A DNA stretch of 64,000 bases from assembly GCF_000146285.1 (NCBI RefSeq), contig NZ_GL385912.1, forward strand, positions 1,348,336 to 1,412,335, in the 5' to 3' direction. The notes below the pieces were generated by a model. The model had not been told where the DNA came from, did not search any database, and was given only the letters and a program-made list of their open reading frames with translations. The position numbers and the translations under genes were made by a program. This DNA comes from Mobiluncus curtisii subsp. curtisii ATCC 35241 (GTDB lineage: Bacteria > Actinomycetota > Actinomycetes > Actinomycetales > Actinomycetaceae). Positions 40,801 through 45,349 of the stretch are shown piece after piece; the stretch's first letter is position 1, and each line of letters starts with the position of its first letter.

Positions 40801-40891
40801 CTTTGGTGGCTTGTCCATCCTGATGATTGCCGCGGGTGCAGGGCTTGGGTTGCTGGCAGCACGGCGCAAGCGCGAGTCTGAAGCGAAGTAG
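25802..40891 (+). CDS. Giant wall-anchored adhesin: thioester domain, DUF5979 and VaFE repeats, LARTG signal
   Basis: A protein of ~5029 residues, predicted to be secreted and linked to peptidoglycan. Start ATG 25802 has GGAGGT seven bases upstream. Parts in order: signal peptide (~28-60); an acidic, proline-rich linker (~185-300); a thioester domain with Cys474 (S-F-C-V-E-P) and Gln530 (H-Y-Q-N-A-I-W), expected to form a Cys-Gln bond that can attack host surfaces. Then a first VaFE-like domain (~715-864); about eleven DUF5979 domains, each with two cysteines (~866-2250); about fourteen VaFE domains (~2254-4234), most ending in a D-x-x-Q-T-V motif that supplies the glutamine of a predicted Thr-Gln ester bond. 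After that, DUF5979 and VaFE units alternate (to ~4920), followed by a Pro/Thr stalk, LARTG (4991-4995), a membrane segment and R-R-K-R. LARTG fits class E sortases. Confidence 0.92.
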   Translation: MSAIAKDPRQNQPGKPTLVSFKQKGKKGRNWTAGVIASAIAVAWAVGGLVMPSLAATPTAQASVKPTVNVSPDANFNMGTNGNVRYRLAYTGQLFSTKDPQEAAAHYGDTAQVGDFTAHYLPKECITKANRFDTMGDMKGTPRWDGYDALEQVAPDRGKIAQKPLGQNAPMGFGAWVIFPGSSSATLPFNPSGSASRAATSDRSAAEPEEDDADTLTLSLEPIEGEAAETGATQARIFGKTADPAGDSGTSTEPSGAGNAPQLPANPEEPSSAPELSPESPAPAAVGEDRAANPTPTRTILSGAVPFGYKFEPTMKEIKLKFDPSVDKDTAIANFNKQVDEAQADVMNQLEQFMNGKPFDARTKKAMVDNLNLQFDNLRKQGLAWFEEQYSKHPSASKFPGIKACEDNGPIVPVGSFILVKNWTAATKGEPNVWQWARKHRNEGQAYHAAIDFLALYPSDTKNSFKVDGQASFCVEPFYGYQIGNHKVYTDPSKSTIYWAKDNPEKAETVKALAWHYAKYNRGANWGHYQNAIWMVIFGITDNGRAWNLDQMSWGDTGVTDVKDLIQQALTAYQHRQDGNVVKALETMHLDQVSLQPANDGSSLLTVQLNDYNPNSTEGRIIGDQVYLTVQGATYADGKPIPNNRISLREALNGVTLKIANQNAFKISFAGSVKNVEDPYFIDNPNGPTQAQVVVLRKDLDLSGSLEVKWTYIPQPKPAISTTAKVNGAESVPGGAETATFSRADEVITLTDDVKYENIPADTGMNRKYLIGSLTKVSEGIAKKVLTQVADADISDQGTVTGLFPYEVKASEVKKGDRFYYEETLVTSDPKYAGGETVFTKGYGKLNVIAKHTGENADQTVLIAKNKAELTLSKEAIGAADKADGNVTFRVSCDDGTAATLYAPARGGVANTSPAWAGYQASSIEVTPGAICTVEETYSPAPVDLATAPRWVGGNAEMVGSPVPVNLNGKTIGSKAKFKMGDAGNINLAVTNTYREPTGGFKVFKYVNSDGKFDAYAAANANGGKFYFNYRCDQGIAGSFALPEDPSTDADGNPWSYEVKDLPIGARCKVTEMKPNAPSGYDVTILSSVGGKPVQSNTVALRPISSDSTNQVSFMNQYLPADASFSLRKIARFTDGKLINDNFALHYSCSDRSGKTVSGDVTVAGNGEAVSVKGVKAGMTCTITEPRKPAIEKANFKDLSFDLSGTQYNVSNSERLEFDVPRNPNAVVLVTATNLYEQKAGSFTLQKTVKADESNPLKGTAFTFRISCGEEDPFIVNLKAGQTWTSKSYPVGTECLIHEDDPSTPAATSTVSYRGAMSMGATDAVLTIKEGSEPAVKVVATNTVTVNYGKFSVTKNVDGDAKAEPATFAFDYKCNDDAKTNGTLNVKAGQTKTVDNILVGTTCYIKEKPVQIDGVTVTPSWVTNLLNGTGVYASYKQFTIPQPQNGKEQVLQLEAKNTLEYDKASFTIKKVIQGGAVFTPDATFKFTYSCKAPNGKVYTQATPFGSQAKAKFIEVAAGQESAAIVVPQGSKCSVSEPQAQLYVTNQKLVNNPNANPLKYVSTSFVPEGKGLTSGEQTVTDSQTFQFAATNVYTEKMTGFKFYKAAITGNNAGNHTEQFYFNYSCQTPAGEVKNGVGYDLSAGGDPVTVENLPVGTKCVVWEKPAVAQANEKVTTKWTVGTAEPVEGKDVKPFDHNARTQANGVAFTVDQENQALMVGATNDFTVPDTKLVVSKTIVAGENTTVGNKAVKLSATCKYPTDNADHVIMDGKTFKNGDRAEFTTDVNGVKIPVGATCTISESEPSAKVAGHLWTVQMKEGKNVLSDKATATVTLNTEKGRTVEVVNTYKRELGKFKIIKSVTAAKNITVKESYDFTYTCADPKDATQNVTGKVTGVTDKGYKFAENIPVGYKCHITEDQAGAKTEEGSTLSATLSDNDFVVEKDKVVQVKVDNVYSDANGKFRVKKVIAKDSTATIVDGKYNFEYWCVTPDGSKIGTQDVPNKFNIAADETWTSGNLPTGSKCYIREVTPSGTTAGVSAEVSWSLDESTTIKGVESTPYTAVGAEGNFVFGAEGTTGGKFTIGKDGTTTSLNATNKLIPKEVKLRLQKIAEATSAHGRTDYSQANFENMKQYGEYYRYMNRDYVNMHVTCKNGAKTVVDKTVQVNVNGDALDFGMVPYNSKCTVAELDDESFNDWNAMQYGGWRHKAVITATDANGKALASEVNYAFDMMSSDGEQAAITFDITSEADVSVLMRNRWDCFASIESVLDAPEHEAVADGKRVLKDGIKVINVDSETGRIKLTDTVTLKNVTANRTYTVVERLYSTSKAGDRNRFDQGYLSWESENGETWDYYAEEVTVPGGASDFTTDISFTIPVELLKKHPEGIAAGIMVFNGGNPMNQNQACKRCLAYGSELKLPAGQSIVPQWAPTMSTVAYDRTTDSRVLSTNEKEVPTQKLTDNLTYTKVPAGDYYLYGRLVQTDDTSKSVVDNAKKITVPAGQNFFGKNRVDNEFNLQTFQLTPGAEYVMFEYMLPANVDVNSLAGKTPAELQDMSKAANLPFHADVKDICQKLYTPKLKTNATIDKPVTPAATGTVKVKDKVDYFNLVAGKQYTLTGTLHVKAADGTDAGVLNDPGATKTETFTVPGKAGTLVSGSHTLTFTVKAASLKTQTVVAFEEVKDRGVVVATHAEITDEDQTVYNPSIGTTASVKDGVSDAANTRAATVDMTKAELVKDSKTKKELSGVVVTDKVAYNSIAPGEYVMYGQLMTVGADGKLLSQTPVQTAFQTLSIAKGASASGTMELTFPGVKVVSGESYVVFEKLYKVSDFDQTAGKPSNPKATVAEHADPKDSAQTVYVPGVTTDAKDGDGDKYVDPTQPIKIVDTVTGSGLIPGKEYTIDGELMMAGQNGEPVHTGVFNNGGDVKVVADANGKFQKDLTFEMSVEKAKELGLWVDENGQPTPTGKDLVVFENLKQGGKPVAIHHDITDEAQTVHSGSMGTSAKDSDGNQTMIPGQENAVITDTVKFAGKFEPKHNYTLVGELHYVTTNPDGSKTDAGKVPGVTVQPVQVTSDAKGVIGKQTMKFTVAAESIVEGKDLVVFETLHDGTATGKVVVKHANPNDPAQTINVVKNSISTTAYDGGKDGKGADSKDKNLDNSHAKVVIYDLVDYEGLQVGKEYTVTGALHYQADATLADGTQVHTGDPIDAKYVTVTPAKFTAKTPSSKDQGAVKAIVKFEVDKAALATAPVVVFEDLQDGTVTVATHHEINDDSQVVYNPSLDTVATVNGGKLVQLKKAQKAVTVDDEVTITNAAPGTYTLKGALMSADGKTVISTSEVKNVKVTKGEATVQKVTFQVPANQVKAGAKFVVFEELVDAKGVVVADHKDLASEAQTVRVGSLETTATDKADGDHVADNTKTVTIVDKVDYSGLNLDAKYADGTPQAYLLSGQLMDKQTKQAVPGLAPVERVIGPAGSVYRAEGQPDRPVEKVITSGTGYELLEFEVPANLILGKPVVVFETVYQEGKEYLIHHDINDDSQTVWSPKLATKASVENERGLVIADAKSTVKDTVTFTGMKVGETYVVAGELWNKTQNKSTGIKVTSKPFKADKASWTATDFMTFEVPAGTVAENDELVVFETLYRGDKVTNNPASTHKDPNDLAQTVGSGVKPAIKTVLSTDGNRVAGADVPTIPVDTTQLLDTVSYVGLTPGVKYTLNATLMEIGLDGKVSDTGITGTATFTPTAANGTQKVGYNSFDKGILKPGYKYVAYETLIRNDKPNEPPLKHEDPKDSDQTVKTDYHPSVVTDLTQDGSQVIATDAALDLQDKVQMKGLVKGEKYVLVSRLVYNAGQPNETVVTDGLEKFTADNVNMTKVIKFNVTTDQLKAPMAAAKAAGSELKLVAYEYLTRASLVTGDDATIKANVANITWDTKHADPNDGRQTVTVVDVPRIGTKLQYAQGQKVVWEGDNVKLTDFVEYYNLLPATEYTLNGKLMGIAADGKVSDTGVVGTAKFTTPKAANGATRVSGTIADKTAAKVEFTVPLSVLKANDKLVAYEALLLKGQPVAEHEDPNDENQTVKVKHPGVGTLASVDGSTNLTVWKGVNNEGKKAPETYTVHDVIRMVNVEEGKTYALGGQVYSQIAYSNGDETALATNAKTVKVTADMAKPATDAEEAQYGADVLVYETSMDIPVKAADIKTHGDKLVVFEQLWAEGTYESADGGKVTPKGNHKPVASHNEITADSQSITVDIPEFGSLTLTKAVTGWDENTANVERTKATYLFTVKCAQKGSVDSITLHEGESRTIDGIPVGDKCTITEDVQHAELQAGLKDTVKFTETNGVTVESVKNGEGTVIVGGTSNGTDRVPNVTVVADNKFTNEVTIGTITTGQFGKKSSNGGKITDLVKYQNLQAGKYLLHTYFVEYDRAGQAHKIDYVPSEVREVTVEGGYVPGGHSGTWSVDMTVPTELTQAHKTVVVWEDLYKLPQNVDTFTTELSKLPTGRTGAGLIASHHEDNLGAGAGTQWLEVSTYFGGFQVTKVVKPTPDLPADVISKIPATWNFTYVAKLPDGKKAKEGTALEGNFNLTVDPKDPSKAVSQKFDGFPMGTEITITETDAKAQIPTQAKLKVSWKSEGWTDAAEGPTKTFTITPAATLSVTALNEFSLVKPTLATVARTADDGKMLKPSEDTAVVDTVTYTNLVQGRDYWLKTELVYVDGTPDPNDNKPVLGADGNPLVKWTKVTAEGDNSEWIVDKDNPMVVPANANPDADVVFFESLYEMTKDGGQPKVEDKPIVEHRDNADPKQIITRRPALSLQTTAELSGVKSITAGEGATVNDKVTYSGLKAGAEYTLVGTLVKKSDGSIVGSPVTAAGLKAEADGSGSWKMSIPLTAKDTAGLTDGEKLVVFEKAYAGKLPEAGTAPAGTYTPILAHEDLQDASQTVNVVKPTTPPPPYTPPVESKTTTPPPPPVKSETTKPPSTPSSTPPDTPPSIPVAPATTVPPMHPKVPPTLARTGAQAAIFGGLSILMIAAGAGLGLLAARRKRESEAK

Positions 40892-40917
40892 GCGACATAA
40901 GCCCTAGGCTGTAATAC

Positions 40918-40951
40918 TGAAACGGCGAGGTCTCACGACCTCGCCGTTTCA
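40918..40951 (+). terminator. 15-bp hairpin after the adhesin gene
   Basis: TGAAACGGCGAGGTC and its exact complement enclose a TCAC loop, 26 bases after the stop. No T-run follows on the plus strand, so it may protect the 3' end or work with the next hairpin rather than stop transcription alone. Confidence 0.6.
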
Positions 40952-41002
40952 GCTTGGGTGCGGCTTGAATCAGCGCTATACCTGCTGGAGTTGTAGATAA
41001 AG

Positions 41003-41056
41003 GGTGGAAATAGCGCCGTAGCTGCCAATAATGGCAGCTACGGCGCTATTTCCACC
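41003..41056. terminator. 25-bp perfect hairpin between convergent genes
   Basis: The arms 41003-41027 and 41032-41056 are exact complements with an ATAA loop. The arm starts GGTGGAAATAGCGCC. It lies between the adhesin and the convergent rhomboid gene, so it could terminate both; the stem is unusually long and carries no T-run. See findings. Confidence 0.6.
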
Positions 41057-41078
41057 GTATAAATTGGTTTCCGGGGGA

Positions 41079-42020
41079 TTATTTTAAGAAACTGTAGATA
41101 GCCTCGTAGTTGAAGTGGTAAAAAGTCCAGTTGCTTGCTACCAGCACCACAAAAACTCCGCCATAAACCGCGAAGTCACGTAACCGTGTGCGCGTGCTGG
41201 TGACTCGGCGCAGGATGGGTGTGGGAGCGGCAGCGGGAGTATCCGACCCGTCTGGTACCTCGGCATCTGAGTGATTCGATACCTCGGTAGCATCGGTGTT
41301 TTCAGGCTCATTTGCCGTACCTGGCGTATCTGGAGCGTGGAGAGCATCTGAGGTGTCCGAGACACCGGAATCAGGACGTTTCGAAAACTCTGGCGCATTG
41401 GCAATAAAACCGTAGACATCCCCGCCCTCGACCGGAATCGTTACATAGGTCGCGTGACGCAGTACCCAGCCCGTGTAGGCTCCCAGCACCAGACCCACCA
41501 GTAAACCCCCTAGATGCGCCACCCACGCCACGTTAGGAACCAAGAAACCGATGACAAAGTTAAGCCCGATTAAAGTCCCCATTTCCGTCCAAGGCAGGCG
41601 TAGCACCTTTTGAATGGCCAGGACCATACCAAAGAAGCCAAACACCGCCCCAGATGCGCCCACCGTCGGGGTAATCCAGGCGTGGGGGTCGATAAATACA
41701 GTCAAGCACTGTGCCATGAGCGCCCCGAAGGCACTGATAGCAAAGGCAAGCGCCAGTTTCATGTGACCTATCACGGGCTCTAGTGCCCTACCGACTACCA
41801 GCAAAGCCCAGGTGTTAAACGCCAGGTGGAATGGAGTGGGTACGGAGTGCAGGAACGCAGCGGTGATGAATCGCCACGGTTCAAACAAACCCAGGAGTGG
41901 CATAAACGCGAAATGCTGGATGACTCCGGGTATAAACAGTTCGGCGACCCAGACGATGATTAAGGCAATACAAAGCCCCCAAGTCACGTAGGGCTTAGGG
42001 GCTCTTGCGGTGTGTTTCAT
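41079..42020 (-). CDS. Rhomboid-family intramembrane serine protease
   Basis: A 313-residue membrane protease that cuts substrates within the bilayer. Six hydrophobic segments span residues ~12-190. The catalytic serine is Ser123 in GASGAVFG, and the partner histidine is His169 in W-V-A-H-L-G-G. The first loop has W-R-F-I-T-A-A-F-L-H and N-x-W/N-T-W, both family marks. After the membrane core come ~90 polar residues rich in D, S, E and T, then a seventh hydrophobic segment near the C-terminus (RDFAVYGGVFVVLVASNW). Its substrates are unknown; the neighbouring anchored protein is only a tempting candidate. Confidence 0.93.
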   Translation of the reverse strand: MKHTARAPKPYVTWGLCIALIIVWVAELFIPGVIQHFAFMPLLGLFEPWRFITAAFLHSVPTPFHLAFNTWALLVVGRALEPVIGHMKLALAFAISAFGALMAQCLTVFIDPHAWITPTVGASGAVFGFFGMVLAIQKVLRLPWTEMGTLIGLNFVIGFLVPNVAWVAHLGGLLVGLVLGAYTGWVLRHATYVTIPVEGGDVYGFIANAPEFSKRPDSGVSDTSDALHAPDTPGTANEPENTDATEVSNHSDAEVPDGSDTPAAAPTPILRRVTSTRTRLRDFAVYGGVFVVLVASNWTFYHFNYEAIYSFLK

Positions 42021-42069
42021 GACTTAACAGTACCTGTAAAACCACCGACGGGTGAGGGACTGAGAGGCT

Positions 42070-42591
42070 TTACTCCGTAATGTCGATGGACTCAATCATG
42101 ATGTCGTCCACGGGACGATCCGCGCGATCCGTTTGGGTGGCGGCAATCTGATCCACGACTGCACGAGACGCATCATCCAGGACGCGACCAAAAATCGTGT
42201 GCTTGCCGTTCAGCCAAGTGGTCGGCGCGACCGTAATGAAGAATTGGGAACCGTTGGTGCCCTGACCGCCGCGGGTGCCGGCGTTCGCCATCGCCAACAG
42301 GTAAGGTTCGGTGAAGCCCAAAGCCGGGTCGATTTCGTCGTCAAAAACGTAGCCGGGACCGCCGGTGCCGGTGCCGATGGGATCTCCGCCCTGAATCATG
42401 AAACCAGAGATGACCCGGTGAAACACTGTGCCGTTATAAAGCGGCTCAGTGGAAGTTTCCCCGGTAATCGGGTGGGTCCATTGACGCGCACCGGTAGCCA
42501 GGTCGGTGAAGTTCTTAACCGTGACCGGTGCGGATTCGGGATAAAGTTCCAGGCTGATATCGCCTGCAGAAGTGTGAATCGTTGCTTGCAT
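42070..42591 (-). CDS. ppiA: Peptidyl-prolyl cis-trans isomerase, cyclophilin type
   Basis: A 173-residue cyclophilin that speeds proline isomerisation in folding proteins. The signature FHRVISGFMIQGGDP contains the catalytic arginine; GTNGSQFFITVAPTTWLNGKHTIFGRV completes the active site. There is no signal peptide, so it acts in the cytoplasm. The start at 42591 gives the usual M-x-A-T-I-H-T-S-A-G-D-I beginning. It sits behind the rhomboid gene on the same strand in the direction of transcription, with about 50 bases between, and the two may be cotranscribed. Confidence 0.96.
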   Translation of the reverse strand: MQATIHTSAGDISLELYPESAPVTVKNFTDLATGARQWTHPITGETSTEPLYNGTVFHRVISGFMIQGGDPIGTGTGGPGYVFDDEIDPALGFTEPYLLAMANAGTRGGQGTNGSQFFITVAPTTWLNGKHTIFGRVLDDASRAVVDQIAATQTDRADRPVDDIMIESIDITE

Positions 42592-42779
42592 GGTTCCATC
42601 TTTTCATGCGTACGGCGCGCGCGCAAAGCAATTTGAGGCAAACCTGGCACTATCAGTGCCACCACAAACTGAGGTGAACCGGAAAAAGAACCGGCTTATT
42701 TCCTGCAAAAATTCAAAATAAGGGGCAAAATAGAACCAACCGTGTCCATTCGGCTCGGTGTGAGTGAAAGAAGGATCCA

Positions 42780-43208
42780 ATGCTGGATAACTTGTCGAAA
42801 TGCATCGATATGGAATGCATGAAGCGAGCCGGGGGAGACATGGCACTGAATGCTGCTGAGGTTGCTGGCAAGGCTCGTGGAGCCGTCGGGGACTTCGGTA
42901 CTAAGGTGAAGACGGACCTCCTGCCGCGAGCGCAAGCCGTAAACGAGGCAGTGTCGAGGGCGGTTGCCGGCGACGGCACTATTGCCGAAAAAGTTTCCAA
43001 AGCGAGTGAAGGAGTTAAGTCAGCTATGAACCCTAAAAAGAAGTGCCCGATTCGTCATCCCTGGTTGGCGACCATTCTGTTGACCGGAGCCGCCGCGGTG
43101 GTCGGGTTTATTTTGTACAGTCGCACCCGTCCGGTCGAGGACCCTTGGGCGGAGGAATCCTGGGAAGACATTGACGATGACGACCTGGTGGTCGTTACCG
43201 ATAAGTAA
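42780..43208 (+). CDS. Small single-pass membrane protein, unknown
   Basis: A 142-residue protein. The first ~85 residues are alanine- and lysine-rich and predicted helical (NAAEVAGKARGAVGDFGTKVKTDLL), like amphipathic stress-type helices. One membrane segment lies at about 95-112 (PWLATILLTGAAAVVGFILY). The tail is strongly acidic (EDPWAEESWEDIDDDD). The start at 42780 has AGAAGGA upstream. It stands alone between ppiA and crgA and ends in a bidirectional terminator. The layout resembles small actinobacterial membrane proteins near division genes, but I recognise no family. Confidence 0.75.
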   Translation: MLDNLSKCIDMECMKRAGGDMALNAAEVAGKARGAVGDFGTKVKTDLLPRAQAVNEAVSRAVAGDGTIAEKVSKASEGVKSAMNPKKKCPIRHPWLATILLTGAAAVVGFILYSRTRPVEDPWAEESWEDIDDDDLVVVTDK

Positions 43209-43224
43209 AACCTTGGTTTTTGAA

Positions 43225-43259
43225 AACCGGTCGGGGAAACACCCGACCGGTTAATTTTT
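43225..43259. terminator. Bidirectional terminator
   Basis: AACCGGTCGGG and CCCGACCGGTT (11 pairs) enclose a six-base loop. TTTTT follows on the plus strand and TTTTC on the minus strand, so it can serve both the gene ending at 43208 and crgA ending at 43263. Confidence 0.85.
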
Positions 43260-43262
43260 GTC

Positions 43263-43535
43263 TCACTTCCACCACATCAGCATGATGAAACCGACCATAA
43301 TCACGCCGAATCCCACCGCGATGTTCCAGTTGCCCAGTCCTAACAGGTTGATCCCCGCGGTTTGCGCCAGGATGTAGTGCAGCACAATCCATAGCAGACC
43401 CAGACCCATGATAATCATGGCAGTTGGGGCGTACCATCGGGGGGAGCGTTTCATATCCTCAGTCCACGAGGGACGCAACTCGCTGTCAGACTTAACCACT
43501 TTCGAGGCGCGCTTGCGCTTTTTGGATTCGGGCAC
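43263..43535 (-). CDS. crgA: Cell division protein CrgA
   Basis: A 90-residue actinobacterial division protein. CrgA recruits septal wall synthesis enzymes to the FtsZ ring in mycobacteria. The basic start VPESKKRKRASK is followed by S-P-R-W-Y-A-P and two membrane segments (about 41-58 and 67-87), ending in M-L-M-W-W-K. The GTG at 43535 has AAGGAG five bases upstream, better than the open frame six codons further. It is divergent from the class E sortase, an arrangement seen widely in actinobacteria. Confidence 0.92.
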   Translation of the reverse strand: MPESKKRKRASKVVKSDSELRPSWTEDMKRSPRWYAPTAMIIMGLGLLWIVLHYILAQTAGINLLGLGNWNIAVGFGVIMVGFIMLMWWK

Positions 43536-43649
43536 AACAACTCCTTGTGACAAAAGAATGCTTAACAGGTTAATGATAACTGTAAGCTAAATCCTTTGGA
43601 AATTGGTAAAATTTTGAAGTTAGTTTAACCGCGTGTCAAGGGGGTTGGA

Positions 43650-45122
43650 ATGAGTGAACAGCGTCCCGTACCACAGCAGTTCCCGTCGCGCCGGCAGCGT
43701 CGCGCGCAGCAGGAATCGCCGGTCGCACCCCGGTCGACCCCTGCGGCATCGCGGCAGTCTCGGGGGACGCAGCCAAAACCGCCACAAGGTCCCGTAGCGT
43801 CGACCCCTGTGCCAGGTCCTTGGGCAGCGCAGCCCCCGGTGGCGTCCCCGTCTGTGGTACCGCCCCAGGTTGTTTCACAAGTGCCCACAAGTGGGGTTTC
43901 ACCTGTTGGTAGCCAATCTCACGCCGAGACTTCCGGGACGGCTCGTCCCGCATCGTCTCACCCCACTCGTCCGGTACCTCCCGGTGCAGCGGGGCACACT
44001 GCCATGAATCCACCGGTTCCCGGTATGGCAAAGCCCGCGGTGCCTGGTGCGGTGAACCTGCCCGTTTCTGGGGCGACAACCCCAGCGGTTGCTGGTGGGG
44101 CAACCCCCCCGTCTCTTGCTTCAGCCCCTTCCCGACCTCCTGCTGGTCCGACACGACCGGCGACGTCCTCACTCACCCCTGGTGAGCCCCCGGCACAGCC
44201 CCTAACTTCCCCGCAGCTTCTGACTCGCCCTTCTGAAAGACCGACCGCCCCGATTGAGGACGAGACGATACCCCCGGCAAAACGCCGGCGCACCCCCGTA
44301 TCGGTCCTGGTCATGAGCGGGATTGGGCAAACCATGCTGACGGTGGGCGTGGTCCTGGGGCTGTTCGTCGTGTGGCAACTGTATGTAACGACTTGGCAGG
44401 TGCAAGGTGCGACCGCGGTGGCGGTGGAATCTTTCCAAAACTCTACCGCTCACGATGCCACCGCCACGACAGAAGAACAGCGCACCGACCCGCCCCCTGA
44501 CGTAACCATGCCGGCAGTGGGTCAGACTTTTGCTACCCTGCACGTGCCCCGCTGGGACTCGATGGTCATCCCCATCATGCAAGGCACGAACGAAGCGGTG
44601 TTGGATACGGGCTATGCCGGGCATTACACCGAAACGCAAGGTCCGGGTGAGCTAGGTAACTTCGCTCTGGCTGCCCACCGGCGCTCGTATGGTAATTCAT
44701 TCCGTCGTGTCCACGAGCTGCAGACGGGCGACCCGCTGGTGGTCGAGACTTCCCAAGCCTGGCTGGTTTATCAGGTCACGTCAACTGAGATAGTCCTGCC
44801 GTCTCAGGGAGATGTGATTTACCCTGTACCGCATAAATCGAAAGAAACCGTCCCTCATGAACGGCTCATGACCCTGACCACCTGCCACCCGGAATACGGC
44901 AATACGCAGCGGTTCATCGTGTATTCCAAGTTTTCCTACTGGGTACCACGCACGCAAGGGCGACCATTAGCCCTCAAAGGTTTGGATGCCATGAAACAGG
45001 CAGGTCAGGGCGTTGCCCCGGAGGGTTCACAAGATGGGACTGAGGCTCCGGCGAGCGACCCGAACGCGATTGCCCCATCCGGTGATGCCAGCTCCGCGCC
45101 CGGTGCTGGCTTGGTCGGGTAG
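43650..45122 (+). CDS. srtE: Class E sortase
   Basis: A 490-residue transpeptidase predicted to link surface proteins to the wall. The first ~215 residues are proline/alanine-rich and probably cytoplasmic. One membrane segment follows (~230-250, S-V-L-V-M-S-G-I-G-Q-T...). The catalytic domain (~290-430) has His343 in L-A-A-H-R-R, Cys412 in L-T-T-C-H-P and Arg421 in Q-R-F-I-V-Y. The T-L-T-T-C-H-P pattern is typical of class E. That class is known for LAxTG signals, and the giant protein upstream ends in LARTG. The start at 43650 has AAGGGGG upstream. The C-terminal ~50 residues are disordered and alanine-rich. Confidence 0.92.
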   Translation: MSEQRPVPQQFPSRRQRRAQQESPVAPRSTPAASRQSRGTQPKPPQGPVASTPVPGPWAAQPPVASPSVVPPQVVSQVPTSGVSPVGSQSHAETSGTARPASSHPTRPVPPGAAGHTAMNPPVPGMAKPAVPGAVNLPVSGATTPAVAGGATPPSLASAPSRPPAGPTRPATSSLTPGEPPAQPLTSPQLLTRPSERPTAPIEDETIPPAKRRRTPVSVLVMSGIGQTMLTVGVVLGLFVVWQLYVTTWQVQGATAVAVESFQNSTAHDATATTEEQRTDPPPDVTMPAVGQTFATLHVPRWDSMVIPIMQGTNEAVLDTGYAGHYTETQGPGELGNFALAAHRRSYGNSFRRVHELQTGDPLVVETSQAWLVYQVTSTEIVLPSQGDVIYPVPHKSKETVPHERLMTLTTCHPEYGNTQRFIVYSKFSYWVPRTQGRPLALKGLDAMKQAGQGVAPEGSQDGTEAPASDPNAIAPSGDASSAPGAGLVG

Positions 45123-45140
45123 TACAGAGAGGAAACCAGG

Positions 45141-45296
45141 ATGTACAAATGGTTGTTTGCCGTGATGCCCGGTCCGAAGTGGCTGCGCTGTATCGAGATG
45201 GCGATTCTGCTGCTGGCAGTGGTGGCAGCGTTGTTCCAGTGGGGATTCCCCTGGGCAGTCGAGACTTTTAACCTGAACCCAAACACCGTGAACTAG
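45141..45296 (+). CDS. 51-residue membrane peptide after the sortase
   Basis: ATG 45141, preceded by GAGAGGAAACCAGG, opens 51 codons: MYKWLFAVMPGPKWLRCIEM, then a membrane segment (AILLLAVVAALFQWGFPW) and a short polar tail ending N-L-N-P-N-T-V-N. It starts 18 bases after the sortase stop and ends 53 bases before galE. Tight spacing and a good ribosome-binding site support translation with the sortase. Similar tiny membrane proteins follow class E sortase genes in other actinobacteria, from memory; the role is unknown. Confidence 0.7.
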   Translation: MYKWLFAVMPGPKWLRCIEMAILLLAVVAALFQWGFPWAVETFNLNPNTVN

Positions 45297-45349
45297 CGTC
45301 GTAGTCCCGGTGCGTAAACCATGACAACTTGTGAGGGAAGGAAACAGAA

